The position numbers and the translations under genes were made by a program. Shown piece by piece: positions 19,248-28,800 of a DNA stretch of 64,000 bases. A model generated the notes under the pieces. The model searched no databases and was not told where the DNA came from. It saw only the letters and a list, made by a program, of their open reading frames with translations. Every line of letters begins with the position of its first letter. The stretch's first letter is position 1. The stretch spans positions 1 through 64,000 of the forward strand of contig NZ_JABXKF010000090.1 in NCBI RefSeq assembly GCF_017115165.1. Direction: 5' to 3'. Origin of the DNA: Nostoc sp. LPT (lineage in GTDB: Bacteria; Cyanobacteriota; Cyanobacteriia; Cyanobacteriales; Nostocaceae).

Positions 19248-22200
19248 TTAGTTACTTTGCATTTTTATCTGCCTTCTTCTCTGTCCTCGGCTTAGTCTTT
19301 GTTCAAAAGTATTTTCCTGGGGTTCTTCAGGACTAAAAGTCTTTGCCATAGAGCCGATGTTCGGACATTCATAAAGTTTGGCAACAGAAATCTTTGAATT
19401 AAATTCCTTATTTAAGGTTGCAATAACTTGAATCCCTATAAGAGAATCACCACCAACTTCAAAGAAGTTATCATAGATTCCTATCAGTTCAATTCCCAGA
19501 AGATTTTGCCAGATATTGGCAATCTTTTGCTCAATTTCATTTCGAGGAGCAACATAATCATTACTTAGTTCAGGTCGGGGATATTTGGAGTACGATGGAT
19601 TGACAGTCTCTAAAAATTCTAGGACTTGTGTTTCGTTGTAAGAATTGTACTGTTTGAGTGTATCCAAGAAGTCAGAGGTAGATACTACAATTTGAGGTAT
19701 TGTGCTTCCTAAAATGCGTAGAAAAGCATCTATACCTTCATTAGGCAATATACCTTGTTGAAGATTTTCTATTCGCAATTGTTGGAGTCGTTGGGGCAAC
19801 TCTGTGTTCGCCGCCATCCCAACTTCTTGCCAAGCATCCCAGTTGATACTTGTAGTAAATCTGCCCTTTTTGGAAGCATTACAATGAGCAAAGGCATCAA
19901 GAAAAGAATTTGCTCCACAATAGTCTACCTGTCCAAATTCCCCTAAAATTGAGCTTTTTGATGATGCTAGAATCAAGAAATCTAACTGAATGTCTTTGAC
20001 AATTGTATCAATAACTATTGTCCCCTTGACTTTGGGAGCCAGAATACTTTCTGCTTCTGCTTGAGTTTTTCGCTGAATTATACCGCCTCCAGAAACTCCA
20101 GCAGCGTGAATAACACCATTGAGTTGACCAAACTGCTGTTGAGCTTGAGCAATAGCACTTCGCATTTGTTCTATGTTGCTCACATCAGCACTCATCATCA
20201 AAACTTCTGCACCTAAGTCTTCGAGTTCTTGAACTTTGCGAATTTTGCAGCTAGTGCTATCAGTCTCATCATGAGTAGTGAGCCATTTTTCCCACTCATC
20301 TTTTTTTGGCAAACCAGAACGTCCTATCAACACTAGTTTTGCTTGTACACTTCGAGCTAAGTGTTCTGCCAAAACAAGTCCGATACCTCCGAGTCCACCT
20401 GTAATTAAATAAACTCCTTTTTCTCTTAGTCGAGGCTTTTCGATTTTAGCTTGATCAAAGCGCACTGGTTCAAAAGTTTGCACCCAACGATTCAAACCTC
20501 GATAAGCAATTAGCTTTTGGGAATCAGAAACCGTTAGTTCTGCCAGTATTTTTTCTACAAGTGTTTCTTCTTGCCAACTGCCTTCGGGGGGTAGGACAAC
20601 ATCAATACTACGACAATTAATATTTGAATATTCTTGGGAAATAACTTTAATTGGTCCGAGCAAAGTGGCTTTCTCTGGACAAAGTATTTCAGTTCCAGTC
20701 ACTGAGTGTAGGTCGTTAGAAATAACTGTGATTTGTACTTCATCAGTAGTTTCTTGTCTTCCCAAAGCTTGGGCAAGAAATAGGAGACTGTAAAATCCTG
20801 TTGTTTGAGCTTTATCAACTTGCTCAATTGCTAATTCTTGGTCACTACTACGTGTGACACTCCATAAATGAACAATCGTTTTTGGGAACTTATTTTGTTT
20901 AAAAAGCTCCTGGATTAAAAGATCGTAATCATGATTATTTTCCGGATTAATAGTATATTGAGACTTATTTAGTAGGGTAAAGTTTTCCCCAACTTTTACA
21001 GTAATTACATCCTGATTTTGTGTTTCTAATTGTTTGACTAACTTGCTACCCAAGCCACACTCATCGATAAACACCAAAGTGCAGAATTTTTGAGTTGCTA
21101 ATTCTTGATGTCCGATTTGTACAGGGGGTAAAGAAGGTTTCCAAAAAGGAATATAAAACCAGTCAGCTATATCAGGTTTTTTAGCCAGTGATGCTGGAGT
21201 GTGACGATCGCCTTGTCCTTGCTTGTTGGGTTCAATCCAGTACTTTTGTCGTTCAAAGGGGTAAGTCGGCAAAGGTAGACGATGACGCTGCTCGTGGGTA
21301 TAAAATCCCGACCAATCTATTTCTACACCAGAAAGCCACAACCGACCTAATGTCTGTAATAAAAAGCTAACATCCGATTGTTGGTCTTTAACATGACTTA
21401 ATGAACTTAGTACTTGTTGTTTGGTATTTTTATCTAAATGCTGTGTTGTTAATGTACTTAGTGTCCGCCCCGGTCCCACCTCCAAAAAAACGCCTTCAAA
21501 CTGCCCTAACAGTTGCGAGATCCCATCTGAAAACCTCACAGTTTCTCGTAAATGTTGACTCCAGTAGTTAGGATTTATGGCTTGCTCATCCGTAATCCAA
21601 CTACCAGTTACATTAGAAATAAAGCGTATGCGTGGTGGATTCAGTTTGACTGTTTTGATAGCCTGAATAAATGCTTCTAGTATTGGTTCCATCATTTGGG
21701 AATGGAACGCATGAGATGTATGCAACAGTTGACATTCAACTTGTTGAGAGGATAATTGATTTTTTAGTATAGCAACTGCCTCGTCTGTTCCAGAAACAAC
21801 ACAGGACGATGGGCTGTTAATAACTGCAATTTGTAGATATTTTTTATACAACATCTGTGCAGACACCAGCAACTGCACATCTTTTTCTGGAAGCCTAATT
21901 GCCAGCATACTTCCTCTGGGTACTTGTTGCATTAACTGTCCCCTTTTTGCCACAATGAATAAGGCATCTTCTAGGGAAAATACATTTGCGATCACAGCTG
22001 CGACATATTCCCCAATACTATGACCAATCATTGCTTCTGGATGTATCCCCCATGACATCAATAACTGAGCTAAGGCGTACTCTGTAACAAATAACGCGCT
22101 TTGGGTGAGGGCTGTTTGTTGTAGTTGCTTTGCAGCAGTTTCGGTATCTTGTTCACTGGGGTAAAGTAGGGAGCGGATATCAAGACCGAGGTGGGGTTGC

Positions 22201-23927
22201 AAAATCAGAGCGCAAGTATCTACATGTTTTTTAAACGTCGGTTCTACTTCATATAGTTCCCGACCCATGTTTGCATATTGTGACCCTTGTCCTGAAAACA
22301 TGAAGATAACTGGACAGTGACCTAGCTCATAGTAGTGACTAAAAATGCGTTGTGGGTCTTTGCTATTAAGCGATTTCACGGTATCATCTAGGTCTTGGCA
22401 AACTACCATGCGGCGATAGTCAAAAGCTCGACGACCTACTTGTAGGGTGTAAGAGACATCTGGTAGGGGAATATCGGGGTTTTGCTCTAAATAATCACGC
22501 AGTTGTGCTGTTGCAGTGTCTAAAGCCGTGCTGGTTTTGCCTGAGAGCAGTAACAATTGCCAAGGACGCGAGGGACTCGAAGCTTCAATCACTGGAGCTT
22601 CTTGCAAAATAACATGGGCATTAGTCCCACCAATGGCTAAAGAACTTACACCTGCTCTGCGTGGTGTTCCGTTGGTTTCCCACTCTGATAATTTGGTGTT
22701 GACATAAAAGGGACTATTGGCAAAGTCTATCTGTGGATTTGGCTCCTGAAAGTGCAAACTAGGAGGTATTTGTTTATGTTTTAGTGCAAGGACTGTTTTA
22801 ATGAATCCTGTCACACCTGCTGCTATATTCAAATGCCCGACATTGGTCTTTACTGAACCAATAGCACAAAAGCCTTTTTTATTTGTGCTGGCACCAAAAG
22901 CTTGTGTGAGAGCTTTGATTTCAATCGGATCTCCCAAAATGGTTCCTGTACCGTGTGCTTCTACATAAGTAACAGTCTCAGGTTCGACTTCAGCTAAGGC
23001 TAAAGCTTCTAAAATTACATCCCTTTGACCCTCAATACTAGGGGCTGTATATCCAATCTTTAAAGAACCATCGTTATTAACAGCTGAACCCTTGATTACT
23101 GCATGGATAAAGTCACCATCAGCAATGGCATCCTCTAATCTTTTCAAGACAACTATACCTAAACCATTACCACCATTAGTTCCTTTAGATTTTGCGTCAA
23201 AAGCTCGACAATGACCGTCAGGAGAATGAATTCCTCCTTGTTGATAGTGATAACCTATTTTTTGTACCGTTGTAGTAGAAACACCGCCTGCTAAAGCAAT
23301 ATCACTTTCACCATTTAGTAAACTTTGGCAAGCTATGTGGATAGCAACTAATGATGTGGAACAAGCAGTTTGAATATTGATACTTGGTCCTCTCAAGTTC
23401 AATTTGTAAGAAATTTGTGTGGGCAAGAAATCCTTTTCGTTTCTATGCAAAATTTGATAGCTGTCTACTGATTCCATCAAATCTCGATTGGAATATAAGT
23501 TTAAAAGTAGGTACATATTTGGAGATGCACCAGCGAAAAGACTTATTTGACCGCTATAAGTTTCAGAGTTGTAGCCAGCATTTTCTAAAGCTTCCCAAAC
23601 ACATTCCATGAAAAGGCGGTGTTGTGGATCTGTAATTTCAGCTTCTCTAGGTGAAAAGCCAAAAAATGAAGCGTCGAATAACTCTATATCTTCTAATACA
23701 CCGCTTGCCTTCACGTAATTGGGATCGTTGAGTAATGATGGATCTACCCCAGCAGATATTAGTTCCTCATCCGTGAAAAAAGAAATTGACTCTACACCAT
23801 CCCGCAGGTTTTGCCAAAAAATATCAATGTTTTTTGAACCAGGAAAACGCCCTGCCATACCGATAACAGCTATTTCATCTTCGCCAATTAAGTTCTCAGA
23901 TTGATTTAATTTATTCATTTCCATCAT
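19248..23927 (-). CDS. Type I modular PKS, KS-AT-KR-ACP
   Basis: KS: ACSTSLVAIH, EAHGTGT, KTNVGHLN. AT: GHSIGEY…HAFH. KR: LITGGLGGIG, DYCGANSFLDAF. ACP: DNFFEVGGDSL. Confidence 0.96.
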   Translation of the reverse strand: MMEMNKLNQSENLIGEDEIAVIGMAGRFPGSKNIDIFWQNLRDGVESISFFTDEELISAGVDPSLLNDPNYVKASGVLEDIELFDASFFGFSPREAEITDPQHRLFMECVWEALENAGYNSETYSGQISLFAGASPNMYLLLNLYSNRDLMESVDSYQILHRNEKDFLPTQISYKLNLRGPSINIQTACSTSLVAIHIACQSLLNGESDIALAGGVSTTTVQKIGYHYQQGGIHSPDGHCRAFDAKSKGTNGGNGLGIVVLKRLEDAIADGDFIHAVIKGSAVNNDGSLKIGYTAPSIEGQRDVILEALALAEVEPETVTYVEAHGTGTILGDPIEIKALTQAFGASTNKKGFCAIGSVKTNVGHLNIAAGVTGFIKTVLALKHKQIPPSLHFQEPNPQIDFANSPFYVNTKLSEWETNGTPRRAGVSSLAIGGTNAHVILQEAPVIEASSPSRPWQLLLLSGKTSTALDTATAQLRDYLEQNPDIPLPDVSYTLQVGRRAFDYRRMVVCQDLDDTVKSLNSKDPQRIFSHYYELGHCPVIFMFSGQGSQYANMGRELYEVEPTFKKHVDTCALILQPHLGLDIRSLLYPSEQDTETAAKQLQQTALTQSALFVTEYALAQLLMSWGIHPEAMIGHSIGEYVAAVIANVFSLEDALFIVAKRGQLMQQVPRGSMLAIRLPEKDVQLLVSAQMLYKKYLQIAVINSPSSCVVSGTDEAVAILKNQLSSQQVECQLLHTSHAFHSQMMEPILEAFIQAIKTVKLNPPRIRFISNVTGSWITDEQAINPNYWSQHLRETVRFSDGISQLLGQFEGVFLEVGPGRTLSTLTTQHLDKNTKQQVLSSLSHVKDQQSDVSFLLQTLGRLWLSGVEIDWSGFYTHEQRHRLPLPTYPFERQKYWIEPNKQGQGDRHTPASLAKKPDIADWFYIPFWKPSLPPVQIGHQELATQKFCTLVFIDECGLGSKLVKQLETQNQDVITVKVGENFTLLNKSQYTINPENNHDYDLLIQELFKQNKFPKTIVHLWSVTRSSDQELAIEQVDKAQTTGFYSLLFLAQALGRQETTDEVQITVISNDLHSVTGTEILCPEKATLLGPIKVISQEYSNINCRSIDVVLPPEGSWQEETLVEKILAELTVSDSQKLIAYRGLNRWVQTFEPVRFDQAKIEKPRLREKGVYLITGGLGGIGLVLAEHLARSVQAKLVLIGRSGLPKKDEWEKWLTTHDETDSTSCKIRKVQELEDLGAEVLMMSADVSNIEQMRSAIAQAQQQFGQLNGVIHAAGVSGGGIIQRKTQAEAESILAPKVKGTIVIDTIVKDIQLDFLILASSKSSILGEFGQVDYCGANSFLDAFAHCNASKKGRFTTSINWDAWQEVGMAANTELPQRLQQLRIENLQQGILPNEGIDAFLRILGSTIPQIVVSTSDFLDTLKQYNSYNETQVLEFLETVNPSYSKYPRPELSNDYVAPRNEIEQKIANIWQNLLGIELIGIYDNFFEVGGDSLIGIQVIATLNKEFNSKISVAKLYECPNIGSMAKTFSPEEPQENTFEQRLSRGQRRRQIKMQSN

Positions 23928-23983
23928 GTTACTTTATTAAACATCAACGTAATCAAATATTGATTTTAACTTATATCGAATAT

Positions 23984-24066
23984 TAGACCTCTTGAATAAA
24001 TATTTTTTTGTTTCACGCAGAGGCGCAGAGAAGAGAACGCAAAGAAAGACTTTTGCAAGAGGTCTA
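23984..24066. repeat. MITE-like element with terminal inverted repeats, abutting the stop codon of the decarboxylase gene
   Basis: TAGACCTCTTG (23984-23994) … CAAGAGGTCTA (24056-24066); outer TATTA direct repeats at 23981-23985 and 24065-24069. Confidence 0.75.
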
Positions 24067-25707
24067 TTAAATTGATATTTTTGCAGCCATTTGGATTTGG
24101 TCATTTAAAACCGCTTTAATATCTTCTTCTGTCGTTAACGGATTAGCAATCACTGCACGCATAGCAATTATAGGAATTCCACTGCCAAAAAGGATATCTT
24201 TTTTTGTCGTTCGGGAAATAAAAGTATGACCAATTTGACGCTGATTTTTTTGTAAGCATTCATTAAATCTATTGATAATTTGATTATCTATCTCTGTCAA
24301 TTTATTTTTAGCACGCGCCTCTCTAAATTGTTTTGGAATATAGCGATAAGTTAACAAATTCGTATCAGGTTCTGCCAGCAATTCAAATTCAGGCATAGCC
24401 GAAATACAAGCAGCCATGTATTGAGTTTTTCGGATTCCTTCATTAATCAAAAACTCATATCCCTTAACTCCAATTAGCTTTAAACCCGCGTGTAAAAATA
24501 AAGCCATGCCTGGTCGAGAACCTTCTAAAGCGCGTTTACCTAAATCAAACGATCCCTTACGCATGGTATAACTAGCGTGTTTTTCGATCGCCCCAGGCAG
24601 ATATGGATCACGGAAAAAGACCATACCAATGCCCATTGGTAGATATAGTTGTTTATGTCCATCAATAGTGACTGAATCAGCTTTTTCTATACCAGCAATC
24701 TTATGCCGATATTGCTCAGAAAAAATCAGCGGACCACCCCAAGCAGCATCTACGTGAAAATGAGCATTAGCTTCCTGTGCAATTTCTGCAATATCTGTAA
24801 GGGAATCAACTCCACCAGAGTCTGTTGTACCAGCAACTCCCACAATTGCAATAATTAGCAAGTTTTTGGCACGACAATTTGCAACAGTTTGGCGCAGTGC
24901 TTCTATATCAACTCGATTATTACAGTCAGCAGGGATTCTGATCAAACTATGCGTACCAATGCCCATTAAATCCGCAGCTTTATCAAAAGAGAAATGCATC
25001 AAGTCAGAGCCAATAATCACTGCTCCTTTATAGCCATAGAAATCTAGAGCAGCTGCTAAACCTTCTTTTTCTACACCAAGAAATCCATCTTTCGGTCCTA
25101 GTAAAGCATTTCGCGCACACCAAACTGCTGTGATATTTGCCACTGTTCCACCAGAAACCAAGATTCCAAGTGTACTCAAATTGTTTTGAATATGTTGAGT
25201 ATAAAAACCATCAGAGAAACTATAAATTTGTCGATGCAACATAGCCAAAGCTTCACGTTCGCAAAAGCTTAGGGCTTTAGCTGTCTCTATTTTGACGGCA
25301 TTTTGGTTCATCGCCGTCATTAGTTTAGCCAAAGGGCGTACAAAACTAGGAAGTGCCGAGGTCATGTGACCTATAAATCGTGGCGAAGATGTATGTATTG
25401 AATGAGCAACAACATTGTTGCCTATGTATTTGAGATAGTTCTCAAAATTAGTCGGCTGAAGAGGAATTTTACTATCAGAAAATTTTTCTAATAGTGACTC
25501 TAAATCAATGTTGGTATTAGAATCACTTGTGCTTAAAAAATCTTGCGATAAGCTATCAGTTATTTCATCGATTCGTTTCTCTATAGAGTTTGCTTGATTG
25601 CATGAAGCAAACAATTGCATTACTTGTTCTTCTATCTCATTATCTAATGTTTGCTCAGATTCCAAAAAAGAATTTTTGTTTAGCATTTCTTGTTTGCTTG
25701 ATGTCAT
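24067..25707 (-). CDS. PLP-dependent decarboxylase, PanP-like (putative aspartate 1-decarboxylase)
   Basis: AHSIHTSSPRFIGHMTSALP, SGGTVANITAVWCARN, HVDAAWGGPL, SVTIDGHKQLYLPMG (PLP Lys). Overall resembles the PanP-type group II decarboxylases as I recall them. Confidence 0.82.
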   Translation of the reverse strand: MTSSKQEMLNKNSFLESEQTLDNEIEEQVMQLFASCNQANSIEKRIDEITDSLSQDFLSTSDSNTNIDLESLLEKFSDSKIPLQPTNFENYLKYIGNNVVAHSIHTSSPRFIGHMTSALPSFVRPLAKLMTAMNQNAVKIETAKALSFCEREALAMLHRQIYSFSDGFYTQHIQNNLSTLGILVSGGTVANITAVWCARNALLGPKDGFLGVEKEGLAAALDFYGYKGAVIIGSDLMHFSFDKAADLMGIGTHSLIRIPADCNNRVDIEALRQTVANCRAKNLLIIAIVGVAGTTDSGGVDSLTDIAEIAQEANAHFHVDAAWGGPLIFSEQYRHKIAGIEKADSVTIDGHKQLYLPMGIGMVFFRDPYLPGAIEKHASYTMRKGSFDLGKRALEGSRPGMALFLHAGLKLIGVKGYEFLINEGIRKTQYMAACISAMPEFELLAEPDTNLLTYRYIPKQFREARAKNKLTEIDNQIINRFNECLQKNQRQIGHTFISRTTKKDILFGSGIPIIAMRAVIANPLTTEEDIKAVLNDQIQMAAKISI

Positions 25708-25847
25708 ATTGTGTTGGTGGCAATTTTTTTATTTCATTTTTGCAGGAAGAATCTTTTGCCTGCTTTTCTCTAAAATCTTCGATTCTACAGTTACAGCGAA
25801 GCGATCGCCCTTCTTCTTCAATCGCCTTGTTGAGACTAAACATCTTG

Positions 25848-28800
25848 TTACTGTGTTGCTGCTCGGCGCTCTTTCCTAACTTGTTTTCGCCTCTGTACTG
25901 AAGCTGTTCTGCTCTCCGAGTGATGAGCAGGTCGTAAAACAGATGTTTCTTCACTAGATTCCTGACTAAAATATTTAACCAGGTGACTGATAGTCGGATA
26001 TTGAAACATCTCAACCAAGCTGAAATCTCGCTGAAATACTTTTTGCAACTTGCTAGGAACTTGAATTAAGAGCAATGAATTACCACCAAGTTCAAAGAAA
26101 TTGTCATGGATTCCCACTCTTTCTACTTGAAGTAATTCTTGCCAAATAGATGCAATCACTTTTTCAACTTCGGTCTTCGGCGCCACATAGGATACCTCTA
26201 ATTCTGGTCTTGAAGCCTCTGGTGCAGGTAATGCACTGCGGTCTATTTTGCCGTTGGGTGTTAGAGGTAGGGCGTTCAGCGTTACAAAGCTTGAGGGTAC
26301 CATATACTCAGGTAATCTTTCTTTGATAAACGCTCGTAAGTCGCCGATCGAAAGGGTGGGTTTGTTTGCTATTATTTCGTCAGCCAGTAGGTGTGTTTTT
26401 TCTGTGGGTGTGACTTGTGTCCCTTCTGCTTGTTGTATCGGAACAACATAGGCTACTAGGCGTTTATCTCCTGGTTGCTCCTCTCGTGAGACAACTACAG
26501 CCTCCACTACTCCCGGATGTTGACTCAAGATAGTTTCTATCTCACTTAATTCGATCCGATATCCCTGGAATTTCACTTGATGATCTACACGACCCAGAAA
26601 CTCAATGTTACCGTTGGGTAGATATTGTGCCAAGTCTCCAGTTTTATACAGTTTGTTGTTTGGGTTTGTCCCAAAGGGATTGGAGATGAAACGCTCTATG
26701 GTTAACTGTGGTTGGTTTAAGTAGCCACGCACCACGCCTTCGCCACCAATGTAGAGTTCACCAGGAATACCAACAGGTACTGGTTGTAGATGGCGATCGA
26801 GAATATAAATTTCTGTGTTGGCAATGGGGCGTCCGATTGGTATCGTATTGCCGACTTCTTGCAGGGGATAGGTTGTAGACCAAATAGTCGTCTCGGTGGG
26901 GCCATACATGTTATAAATTTCTGCCGAGAGTTGAGTCCGCAACTGTTCTGCTAGAGAAACGGGTAACGCCTCACCACCAAGCATCAATTTGCGGAGTGAA
27001 CCCATCGCACTCAGCGCCTTATTATCCTGAATTAATATTCTTGCAAGAGACGGAGTGCATTGCAGATGTGTCACATTGTGCCTGGCAATTTGAGCAGGTA
27101 GGGAATAGTCAGTGTCATCTTTGTCTATTTTTTTGTTGCTCAATTCTCTGACTGTATTTAGGTGATGTAAACTAGACAACACCGATTCCACATCCACACC
27201 AAAATCGATCAGACATGCAACCTCATCCACCCCGATCGCCTTGAGTCGGTTAATCATCCGCAAACAAGTGCTGGGTGTGCCTAACAAACTGCTTCTTTCA
27301 AAGTACCGATTAAAGGCGTAATTCAGCAGTTGCTCTTGCTCTTGTGCAGTAAAATTCTCTGCATTAATATCGTGACCTAAGCTTTTTCCTAAGTTATTCA
27401 ACAGACTCAGAGAACTTTTCAAGTACTGGTAAAAAGGTTGCCGCACCTTTTCTCGCACAACATCAATGTCCTCACCCACGAAGGTGTGAATCATCAACGT
27501 CACGTGACCTGCTCCCAGTCCATGTCCGTGTTCCTGCCAGGATTGGCGATAAACCGCAATTTTTTCCTCTAGTTCCTCTACATTCTGATCGAGTAAATGG
27601 GTAAGCAAGTTGGCACCAATTTCACCCGCCCGACGAAAAGTTTCTGGACTACCAGCTGCTGTAACCCAAATCGGCACTTCCGGCTGAATCGGTTGGGGAT
27701 GAATCTTCACTTCTACTTCTTTGCCACTACCTCCTGGCAGAGTTATCGATTCTCCGCGCCAAAGTTGGCGGACAGTTTCGATGTCACGAAACATGATTTG
27801 GAAGCGATCGCTATACTTGTCTGGTGCTAGGACAAAATCATTGGCGTGCCAACCGGAAGCAAAGGAGATACCAACCCGGCCTCGCGAAAGGTTATCAACT
27901 ACAGACCATTCTTCAGCAACTCGGATCGGATTTTGTAAGGGTAAAACAATACTACCAGCACGAATTTGAATACGCTCTGTAATTGTGGCGATCGCTGCAC
28001 TGACAACGGAGGGATTTGGGTATAGACCGCCAAATTCATGGAAGTGTCGCTCTGGAGTCCAGATGGCTGCAAAGGCGTGTTTGTCGGCAAATTTAGCACC
28101 TTCAAGTAGTAAGTGATACTTATCTGTGCCTGCCTGTACCTCGTCACTAGCAAAATAGAAAAGGCTAAATGCCATTTCTTTATCTGTGATTTTTTGGTCT
28201 ACTTCAGTAGTAAAAGTAGTAGGTCTTGGATCACCATTAATCACAACTTGAAAACCGCGTGTCAGCGTCCACAACAACTCTAACACTGAGATATCAAAGG
28301 AAATGCTGGTAACTGCTAGCCAAGTACCTGGATGATCGTTTCCAATACTACCGTCCATTCCTGTAAAGAAATTGACAACGTTGCGATGACTGACCATCAC
28401 TCCCTTTGGTTTACCTGTGGAGCCGGAAGTGTAGATCGTATATGCTAAGTTGTCAGTTGACAAGGCTGTTGGGGGATTCTGATCACTAGCGCTTTGAATT
28501 ATCTGCCAATCTCTATTTAGGCAAACCACCGATGCGCCAGAATTTGGAAGTTTTTCCAGTAATTGTTGTTGAGTCAACAGCACTGGCACTTGAGCATCTG
28601 CCAACATAAAAGTTAGGCGTTCCTGCGGGTATGCTGGGTCTAGCGGTAGATATGCACCACCTGCTTTGAGGATGGCTAATAGTCCGACGATCATATCGAG
28701 CGATCGCTCTACACAAATCCCTACCAATACTTCTGATTTTACTCCCAGCGATCGCAAGTAATGCGCCAATTGGTTAGCTTTCGTGTTGAGTTCGCGGTAA

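Noticed and set aside
25655-26014. Minus-strand 119-aa ORF spanning the gap between the Gly NRPS and the decarboxylase
   Set aside because: It overlaps both supported genes in another frame and shows no domain signature.
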